The notes under the pieces were generated by a model. The model had not been told where the DNA came from and searched no databases. It saw only the letters and a program-made list of their open reading frames with translations. 64,000 nucleotides of DNA from Candidatus Uhrbacteria bacterium (GTDB lineage: Bacteria > Patescibacteriota > Patescibacteriia > 2-12-FULL-60-25), in NCBI GenBank assembly GCA_003576745.1, contig QEVR01000002.1, forward strand, positions 423,884 through 487,883, given 5' to 3'. The translations under genes and the position numbers were made by a program. Shown here one piece after another: positions 56,150-64,000 of the stretch (its first letter is position 1; every line of letters begins with the position of its first letter).

Positions 56150-56365
56150 GTACAAAAACCGGCCCCGAGACGCCAGCAGGTACTGGCAGGGAGCCGGCTT
56201 TATATGGAATCGGCGTACAGGACCAACCCTTGGCCGTATGCCGATCCTGGAGCTGTGCTCCAATGATGTACTATTTGTACATAGTTCTGTTTTTGTATTT
56301 TGTTTTCGCAATCGGTAATGGCCCGATTGGTACTATCATCGTACCGTAACAGAATGATGAATGGC
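56150..56365 (-). ncRNA. Candidate structured RNA upstream of the EndoQ gene
   Basis: A minus-strand, gene-free segment of about 215 nt with six inverted repeats in order: GGTAC/GTACC, AATCGG/CCGATT, TGTAC/GTACA, GGAGC/GCTCC, ATCGGC/GCCGAT enclosing GGCCAA/TTGGTC, and a terminal CCGGC/GCCGG hairpin enclosing TGCCAG/CTGGCG, followed by T5 (56154-56158). The terminator-like end lies 15 bp before the EndoQ ATG, so it could be a stand-alone RNA or an attenuator/riboswitch-like leader. No known motif was recognised. Promoter not clear. Confidence 0.45.
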
Positions 56366-56372
56366 CATGATA

Positions 56373-56412
56373 TAACAATTTCCGCTTCATTGAGCGGAAA
56401 TTGTTATTTTCT
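56373..56412 (-). terminator. Terminator of the 56437-56847 gene
   Basis: AACAATTTCCGCT / AGCGGAAATTGTT with a 6-nt loop. It lies about 25 bp beyond the minus-strand stop; T-rich on both sides, so it may act both ways. Confidence 0.75.
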
Positions 56413-56428
56413 GACTTTTGAATAACTT

Positions 56429-56437
56429 GTGGATAAC
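56429..56437 (-). other. DnaA-box match
   Basis: TGTGGATAA is the reverse complement of TTATCCACA. It overlaps the stop end of the 136-residue gene. A single box here may be incidental. Confidence 0.35.
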
Positions 56438-56847
56438 TACTTCTTTTCGTATTGCTGTATGGCATTGGCCACCTTTCCGTCTGCTTTTAGGGTTTCTATG
56501 AAAAGAATCTGGGATTTCATGATTTCCATGCGATCTTCCGGAGTATGCAGCTCGGTTCCGAGCTTAACAAGCTCCGTATCCGTAACCGTAGGGCTATCGG
56601 GCGCCAAATCACGCTTTGCCCTCGGATAAAACACGCGCTCCAGCACAATGGTTTCCTTGGTGGACTTGGTCAAATTGCCGAAATACACCTGCCCATTCGT
56701 TAAAAAGACGGCCCTGAATGCCTCCCTGTCTCCGTTTGCCGAGAGCATCTCCGACCCCCGCAATAAGGCTCCGGATAAAAGAAGGGCAAGAAATACGGCC
56801 AAGAATACTCCCAGGGAAAAGATGAGATGCTTTTGCTGTTCCTCCAT
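56437..56847 (-). CDS. Single-pass membrane protein, 136 residues
   Basis: MEEQQKHLIFSLGVFLAVFLALLLSGALLRGSEM: one N-terminal membrane helix (8-30). Residues 35-110 are an extracytoplasmic domain of mixed beta (FRAVFLTNGQVYFGNLTKSTKETIVLERVFYPRAKRD), resembling a small beta barrel. A C-terminal amphipathic helix follows (DRMEIMKSQILFIETLKADGKVANAIQQYEKK). Twelve bp separate it from the LytR_C gene upstream on the same strand, so they are one unit. No family recognised. Envelope role suggested by context. Confidence 0.8.
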   Translation of the reverse strand: MEEQQKHLIFSLGVFLAVFLALLLSGALLRGSEMLSANGDREAFRAVFLTNGQVYFGNLTKSTKETIVLERVFYPRAKRDLAPDSPTVTDTELVKLGTELHTPEDRMEIMKSQILFIETLKADGKVANAIQQYEKK

Positions 56848-56859
56848 ACATTCGTGAAT

Positions 56860-57609
56860 TTACAGGCTCACGTCTCGGCCGATGAGAATGAGAATATCGG
56901 CCGTTGTTGCGCGTTCCGTATCCGGAAGAACCGATGTTGCCTGTGCCTCGGGAATGGCTTCCGCCAGCGCGGTTATGGCATTCGCCACCGCCCCTCCCGT
57001 AAGGTCAATAATCAACGTTTCCTCATACACCGCACCCGCGTCCCCGATGGAAATAACGGTCATGCCGCTTTCCCTCAAGGTGGTGCGGAGCCTGGATGCG
57101 GCGCCGGCCACGCGGGACCCGTTCCGTATTTCGATATTCGCCTGTTTTTCCGGTTCGCTTGGTGTGGAGGTTGGCTGCTGGGAAAGGTCGGGCGGTATGG
57201 ACGTCATTACAGCGACAAGCTTGTCCTTCGTGGGAGAATAGACCACGGCTTTGTCGCTCCAAATGAGGACTTTGTCCCCCTGCTCCGCATCTTTATAGAA
57301 CACGGGATTGTTCTGCCGCACGAGATCAATATTCGTAATGGTAGCGACATAGGGCGCTTCATTTGGATTCACGAGAAGATGCCGCGATACCTTCGTAACT
57401 ATGCTTTCGACCTCCTGCTGCATGTCCTCGGTTTTTGCCACGGGGACGGCCTGCCGCTGCGGCGCGGCTTTATTCGGCTGCGTAAGAAGGAGATACAGGG
57501 CCGCGGCGGCCATGGCAACCACAAGGATGAGAAGAATAAGCGGTTGCGTAAAAAATGGCGTGCGCGGTGCTTGAACAGGCGCTTTCGCGCTTACACGTTT
57601 CACTGGCAT
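56860..57609 (-). CDS. LytR_C-domain membrane protein
   Basis: 249 residues. An N-terminal Lys/Pro segment, a transmembrane helix (LILLILVVAMAAAALYLLL, about 25-43), then a beta-rich central part (VESIVTKVSRHLLVNPNEAPYVATITNIDLVRQNNPVFYKDAEQGDKVLIWSDKAVVYSPTKDKLVAVM). A C-terminal LytR_C domain (IEIRNGSRVAGAASRLRTTLRESGMTVISIGDAG, then EETLIIDLTGG) completes it. LytR_C domains accompany cell-wall polymer ligases but also stand alone, as here. TATACT lies 9 bp before ATG 57609; no Shine-Dalgarno. Confidence 0.88.
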   Translation of the reverse strand: MPVKRVSAKAPVQAPRTPFFTQPLILLILVVAMAAAALYLLLTQPNKAAPQRQAVPVAKTEDMQQEVESIVTKVSRHLLVNPNEAPYVATITNIDLVRQNNPVFYKDAEQGDKVLIWSDKAVVYSPTKDKLVAVMTSIPPDLSQQPTSTPSEPEKQANIEIRNGSRVAGAASRLRTTLRESGMTVISIGDAGAVYEETLIIDLTGGAVANAITALAEAIPEAQATSVLPDTERATTADILILIGRDVSL

Positions 57610-57701
57610 ATTAGGAAGAGTATATCACATCTTTTTGACAATTGTGCGCGCATGTGGAGAACGCCGCTATCGAAACGACGGAAGAAGAGAATGCGTCGCT
57701 C

Positions 57702-60700
57702 TTATGCGCCCGGATCCGGAGCCGTAAATTCACTTTCAACAGGTTCAGATTGGGCATCGGTTTCGGCCGGCGTTTCGCTTCCGAATGCCTGAGTCGTTTC
57801 CGTTTGAATTTCGGTAGCGCTATCGGGTGGCGTTAAATTTTCCACCGGGTCAGGAGACGGGGAAACCGGGATTACGGTGGTTATCCCTTTCTTGCCTTTT
57901 TTGATAATGACGTCGGAAGCATCCGCTTCGGCGGAAACATTATCGTCCGCGAGTGCCGGAGCGGCTGTTCCGCGCCACGTGCTTTGCTCCGACACTTTTC
58001 CATAGGTGCCGTCCGAAATATAGATATACGGTTCATTCACGGCGGTCACAGCCCACGAGAATGTAATGTCGTATTCCGTTTCTTTTTCGCTCAAGATAAT
58101 GGAGAATCCTTCCTCGCTGATTCCGGAAATCCAATACCGTCCCTTTACTTCGTTTTGCGGGGTAACCGTTACCACCGGCGGATACAGATAATGATCGCGG
58201 AACGACACCTGCACCTGTTTATCGCCGGCAAGCAGAGTGGCAAGGCCCGCGGCATCCTCGCCCTGATACACATGTTTCAGGATAAGAACATCCCCGTTGA
58301 ATTTTGCCGGTTCAAGCACCACCACCGGCTTGTCGAATTCCACCGCTCCCTGAACGCTCACGCTGAAATAGTCTGCAACCGTATAGCTATTGAATGTTAT
58401 GTTCTTTTCAGGTTCGGATGCGGATACCACCGTTACCTCTGTTTCCGCGGTGCTTGTGGCGGCGGCAAAGCGCGCCATAGGCGGCGGAAGGAATACGAAA
58501 TGGGGCGCATACCCTATTTTCCGTTGTCCGCTTCCGCCAAAGCTCTCGGCCGCAATGCCCACGATTTGCCCGTATTCCGAGGCCTTGGCCGCCTTGCCGT
58601 CCTCGGACATCACAAGGAGATCGCCCGAATATACGGGTCCCTGAACAAGAATACGTTCATCCCCTTCGCGTTCGGCAAGTATCGTCTGAATATCCGCGGG
58701 GGAAAGCACCGGCGGCACTGTGACGCTCTCGTCTTCCTTGGCATCCGGTCCTAGGTAATACATATTCTGCACAAAGGTCATCACGGTCATGCGGAATGGC
58801 TCATCCTTCGGCGACTCCTGGCTTTCCGGCAGGGGATCCCAATTGCTCATGGCGCGGCCAATGGTGTATCCGGCTTCCGTCGCCTTTTCCGCCATTCCCG
58901 GATGCGTCTTTGACGCGCGCAGCCAGTCCCCGCGCTTTACCGGCTCGGAATTGGGCGCGATTTTAACGGGTACGCGGCCTTTTAGAGCCACGAGACGGCC
59001 ATTCACGGACGGCTGGCCGAGCACTTTGCCGGGATTCGTGGAAATAATTCCAATGGCGTCCGCGGGATTGTGCGCTTTTACGATATGCTCATCATGATCC
59101 GGATCAATGGCAACCACGTCGCCCCAGCCAATGCTCTGATCATAGGTTGGATAGTATTCCGCAAGGTCCACGCCGGCATTGTTGAGCTTTACATAAAGAG
59201 TAAGCACCGTATCATTCGCGCTCGATGGCAGAAGGCCGGAGAAATTGCGGATGGCGCTCAAACTGGTATTCGCATCGAAGGCGTCCGTACACGATGCGGT
59301 GGATGTTGTTTGTCCGTTCGCGAGCGTAAGGGCGCAATTCGTGTTCGACGTGGTGGAACTTGTCAGCCGGATGGTAAAGGTTTCGCCGTCATTTGTGCCG
59401 CTCGGTCCGGCATCCGCGGCAACCGTAAGTTTGCGAATGGATCCTCCGAAGCCCATAAGATACCCGGTGCCCGCATTTGTACCATCATGAATTTTCAGAA
59501 GTTCCCCGTTCGCGCCCGTGCCATTGTCCGACCAGGAAAGATTGATCACCGGATTCGACTTGAGCTCATTGATGGCGCCGATAATGCTCTTGGCCGTAAA
59601 GGAAGCATCGAGGCCCGTTTCCCCTGCTTCGGCAAGCGCGATGGCTTCCGCAAGATGCTGATCTTTGAGGGTGAGTCCGCTCGCAGCTTCGATGGTGGTT
59701 GTGCCGGATAAACTCCGGATTGCATCGGTAACGATAGCGGTGGCAGTTACCGTGCCCGTGATAATGCCCGTGGAAGAAACATTCCCGGCCACCGTGAGGC
59801 GCTCCGTGGGTGTGGCATTGCCGATAGCTACATAGCCTTCCAGTGCGCCCGAACCGAGCATCCGGAATGAATATGACCCATTCAGGATGTCGGAAAGCGT
59901 CTTCATAAAGATATCGCCGCCCAAGGCCGCCAAGCCCACATGACTGCCATTGCTCATGTCGCCGTACAAATACACGCTGTTCGCGATGCCCGGCAGGGCG
60001 GCGTAATTGTCGCCGAGCGCAGCCACGCCGCCACGGTTTATACCGCCGATTCCGAGTTTCATGAGCGCCGTGGAGTTTGTGGCATCCAGCGTATTCATAA
60101 CATTCATAGCGTAATCGCCATCTAATGCGCCGCTCACATCAAGGGCATTTGCCGGATTCAAGGTCCCAATGCCCACATTGCCATTCGTGAGAATGGACAA
60201 ACGCTCGGATCCGCCTATGTCCGAGATGGAGAAGTGGCCATCGCCGGACTGGGACAGCTTCCATGTGGACGTACCCACATACACTTCGGACGCCCACAAC
60301 TGTGCCCAGCGCGTGCTGGATGAACCGAGCGAATAGGTATTCGTTTCCGCCGGATTAAAGTCGCCCGTGCTCGTGCCGCCGCCGAACTGGAGCGGCAATG
60401 TGGTGCTGGCGCCATTCAGGGCGATGGCGTCGAGCGTAAGGCCGTTCGCGGTGGTGGATACCGCCTGGAGGACCGCGTCGAGGTCGGCCAGGACGCCCTG
60501 CACGCTCGTGGCATTCGAGAACATAAAGGCATCGAAGACGCCAACCAAACTGGCGCCCGAATTCGTGCCTGTAGTGCCTACGGCATCGAGCCGTATTCCG
60601 TTCAGCGACAAATAGGAGGCGAGATTCAGCGAAGTCCCAGATGCATTCGTGAATATCAGACTCTGCAAATCCGTTGCGCCCGTTGCCGTAAGGTCTGAAA

Positions 60701-63700
60701 CGGTTAATCCGCCGTAGAACGTGACAGCGTCCGTGGACGTGGCGCCTTGGCCAGTAACCTCCGCAAGCGTGGGCGTAGCAGAACCCCCGAGCGCGGGACA
60801 GTTGGTTCCGTCCTGGAGACACACATTCACCCCGCCCACGGTAAGACCGCTCGAGAACTCGGCGCTCGTGGCGGACACAGAGCCTAAGAACGTATTCACG
60901 CCCTCGCCAGCAAAATATGCCGTGCCCGTTGCATAGATATTTCCGGCAACGGTCAAAATCTCCACCGCATCGATAATGCCGATAGTCACATTGCCGGCAT
61001 CATCAATGCGCATGCGTTCATTTTCGGCGAGCGTGCCCGCGGTATGGAAAATAAGTGATGATCCAGATGCCGTTCCGATAGTGAGATTGGCGCCGTAGGT
61101 ATAGAGATAGGCGTCATTCGGTCCGGTAATACTGAATTCTGGATTATCGTAATTCGAACTGTTGATGCCAAGGTCCACATACCATTCGTAATCGTTTCCG
61201 ATATCATTTGTTGCCACATAATCCGTAGACGCATTCGTGCCGCTGGAAATATTCTGTACATTTATCTGCAAATACGTGTCCATATCGCCTTGGAACTGAG
61301 CAATGGCCGATTCGCCTACGGGCGGCAGATCTATTTGCCCAACGCTCAAATAGCCAATGGCACGGAGGGTCTGATAGGCGCCATTATCCGTGGGCATGTA
61401 GTTGCCGGTTTGGACGGAAACAAGCACGGTGCCCGTAGCAGATGACGTAGCAACACCCTCCGGAACCACAAAGTTCTGGAGCGCCCTGCCCACAATGGGG
61501 CCGGGTCCCGTAGCTCGCATGGCATAGCCCGCGGTGCTAGCGCTGGTGAGCGAATCGCCAATATTCACAATGCCGTTTTCCGCGCTGAATTTTACGGGCA
61601 CGCGCCCTGCCAAAGCCACGCTCACAAATCCCTCCTTGTCTTCCTGACCGAGCGTAAAGGCCGGCTTGGTAGAAATAATGCCGATCAGGCGGGGATCATA
61701 TGAGCGAGTGCTGCGTATTACGGCATTGCCCGACTCTGTGTTGATGGACACCACATCCCCGTTCTCAAGACCGGTTTCTCCTGCCGGGAATTGTTCCGCC
61801 ACATCATAGGCCCCGGCTTCGGTAATAATGCCGTGGGAGAATTTGAAGACGCCGGTAAGAATCTCGGCCACGGATCCCTGTCCCTGCGTATTAAAGGACT
61901 GCTGTTCAAACCACAAATCGCCCGTGGAAGAACCGGCATTGAATTTGAGGTTTTGCGATGCCGTACGACCGATGCGATTGTAGAATATCTGGCCATTGCC
62001 CGTGCTGTTTCCGCGACCGGCATAAATAACGCCATTAAAGTTGGCAAAGGCATAGGTGGCCTCAAAGCCTGTGCCCGGATCCGATGTGCTTGCGAATGAA
62101 ATATTGAATTGGTGGATTTGCCCCTCGCCCGCGGTATTGCCTTCATATCCCACCCACAAACTACCGGCATAGGTGGAAAGGGCCATGGCACGTTCAATGC
62201 CCGTGTCGATCGCCGTGCTAAAGTCCGCGCCATTGTCGCAGAGCGCGCGGTTTCCGGCTGAAGCCGGTGTGCACTGTATCACGTCTCCCTCGCCCGCATC
62301 ATTGCCCTGCGCCAAATAAAGATTGCCATTATAGACGGCGCCGGCATTAAATTCGTCCGCGGCAAGGTTCACGGCTTGAGACCAATCGGATTTTGAATCG
62401 CAACGATCTGTATTTCCGGCTATTGTCGGATTGCACACGTACGGGTCTCCATCGCCATTGCCGTCGCCGATGAGCGCATACATGCGGTTCAGGTAGACGA
62501 CCAGTTCGAAACCGCGATTGTATCCTGATGCGCCAATATCCACCTCGGTCCAGTCTCCGCTGTCGCAGGTTTCGGCGTTGCCGGTGGACGCAGGGTTGCA
62601 CACGAGCACGCGGACGGATCCGTTCGTATTCGAGTCCCCGATGGCGTACAAATAGCCCTGATACGGCACAAAATGATGAATGACATTCCTTGTAGTTGTC
62701 ACGGATACGCTCCAGTCTCCGCTGTCGCATTTTAGGGCATTGCCCGTGGTGGACGGGGAACAGCGGCGAATTATGCCCTTGCCTGCTCCTTCGCCTTCTG
62801 CGGCATACAGGTGGCGGTTATATACGGCGAGGCCGTACACGGCATTGGCGGACGTATTGTTATATGACACCGACCAATCCGATGCAGAGTCGCAAAGCGA
62901 CTGATCGCCCGCAATCGTGGGATCACATACCTGAATATCACCGTCTCCGGCATCGTCTCCCTGACCGGCATACAGATAGCCGTTAAAGCCCTGCAGAGAA
63001 CGAATGGATTCAATGCCGGTTGCGGTAATGGGTGCCGTGAGCCATCCGGTGGACGTGGTGACATCCGCCGAATCGAGCAAAATGGTTCCTTGGCTTGTCA
63101 GTCCCGACCCTTGAGGAATATTGAGCGTGCCCGTGACGGTCAAATTGGTAAACGTGGCGCTGTGCCCTAAAAGATAGGAAACATACAAACTCGTGGAGGT
63201 GACATTTCCAAAATTGGCGTTCAAAACATACAAGGAGGTTCCCGTGGCGCCCACAAAGAGCAAATTCGTAACATACAAATTGGTGCTCGTGGTATTCGTG
63301 CCCGTGGCATTGGTCCACACGATGTTCGTGACGGTGGAATTGGTAAATATCCCGTTTGTTGCGAAGACATTGGTGGCCGTTGCGTTCGTAAAGGCCGCAT
63401 TGGTCACAAAGACATTTGTGCCCGTAGCATTGGTCCATGCGGCGTTGGTAGTAAAGAGATTCGTACTTGTGACATTGGCAAAGCTCGCCTCTGTGGCAGA
63501 AAGATTGGTGGAGGTGACAGAGACGGCCGAGAGGCCAAGCCAGCGGAAGCTTGCGGTATGGTGGATGTCGTCACATTGCCCTGGTCGGTCACCTGCTGAA
63601 GCGTGGGGGTGGCACCCGACCCCGCAGGACAATTGGTGCCATTTGAGAGACACACGTTCACGCCATTCACGGTGAGGGAAGAAGATACGTTCAAATTCGT

Positions 63701-64000
63701 CCCCGTGGCATTCACGAAGGTAAAGGTATCGATGGTGCCGGAGCTTGAAAGGAGGGTGGTGATATTCCCATTGCTTGCAATGAGATTGGTCCCGGAGAGA
63801 TTCGTGGCAAAGAGATTGGTGCCGGTGGCGCCATTGAAGAACATGGATACCGTATTGAAGTTCGTGATGGTGCCGGAGGCCGATGAGAGATAGGAGAAGG
63901 TTCCGGTGGCGCCGTTCAGAACCCCTGTAAGGGTAAGGTCAACTCCTGTGCCTGTCGTGAAGGCGAGGAGAACGGTATCAAGGGTGGTCGTATCGATATT
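57702..64000 (-). CDS. Giant surface protein, 5' end outside the window, one frameshift
   Basis: The minus frame is open from 64000 inward (NIDTTTLDTVLLAFTTGTGV) to a frame break near 63530-63560, then to stop at 57702; more than 2,080 residues are visible. A hydrophobic/Asn/Thr-rich repeat region follows the break (many TNATGTN and VTNAAFTNA-type units, about 63510-63130). Then come about eight propeller-like repeats with CDPTIAGDQSLCDSASDWS-type Cys pairs and YLYAGQGDDAGDGD (about 63000-61900). Beta modules follow, with GVNVCLxxGTNCP and LAEVTGQGATSTDAV, then two copies of a GDVV...IGIISTxP...LGQ domain. Near the C-terminus is FRDHYLYPPVVTVTPQN and an acidic end. Probably a cell-surface adhesin. 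Confidence 0.85.

Noticed and set aside
57702-63653. A CRISPR-like reading of the repeated DNA
   Set aside because: The repeats are in-frame amino-acid repeats of a surface protein, with no constant repeat/unique spacer structure and no cas genes.
1-64000. UGA-recoded genetic code
   Set aside because: Several complete genes end in TGA at the expected family C-terminus (for example trmD), so the standard bacterial code is used.

Overview
The window looks like a chromosomal segment from a Patescibacteria (CPR) bacterium. The reasons are compact housekeeping genes, an energy metabolism limited to lower glycolytic and pentose-phosphate enzymes, a transketolase split into two genes, a type IV pilus PilT ATPase, DUF4349, DUF2207 and LytR_C envelope proteins, giant low-complexity surface proteins and many lineage-specific secreted proteins. 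TGA is used as a normal stop (for example trmD), so the recoded Gracilibacteria code does not apply. No rRNA or other strong phylogenetic marker is present, so the class cannot be fixed.

Layout. 1-9167: a minus-strand translation and redox block (trmD, KH protein, rpsP, glutamate dehydrogenase, trxB, trxA, infB), then divergent truB. 9201-11435: an accessory stretch with a decayed membrane-protein gene, a consensus promoter, strong hairpins and two very small genes. 11436-18742: a GT-C glycosyltransferase, rny-ymdB, HU, pilT and proS. 18891-26855: a Cys-rich small protein, tRNA-Lys, tRNA-Arg, a lipoprotein, a FemAB-type enzyme, ruvA, a Ser/Thr kinase and ileS. 27075-37295: sugar-phosphate genes (rpiB, rpe, split transketolase, PfkB kinase, class II aldolase), interrupted by three tandem secreted paralogues and a DUF4349 protein. 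37444-43983: an acidic hypothetical, DUF2207, a second PfkB kinase, a BASS-type transporter and a 2-hydroxyacid dehydrogenase.

44743-47918: tRNA-Ala(TGC) followed by a 3.07-kb genomic island bounded by a 10-bp repeat of the tRNA 3' end. It carries a DUF5343 gene, a frameshifted HEPN gene, an HNH nuclease and an excisionase-like gene, and no integrase. 48147-54851: a CCA-adding-type enzyme, a TrmB-like regulator, tiny genes, a NUDIX hydrolase, MutY and a 35-residue Lys/Pro/Ala protein. 54892-64000: an EndoQ-like PHP nuclease, a candidate structured RNA, two envelope genes, and a giant surface protein that runs off the right edge and contains a frameshift.

Two genome-wide patterns stand out. 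First, at least eight intergenic gaps are filled with degenerate repeats built from the same short words and a shared small hairpin. Second, many housekeeping genes have a Pribnow-like hexamer only 6-14 bp before the ATG and no Shine-Dalgarno, which suggests leaderless mRNA. Lineage-specific genes instead have TTGACR-17-TANNNT promoters, longer leaders and strong GGAGG sites.
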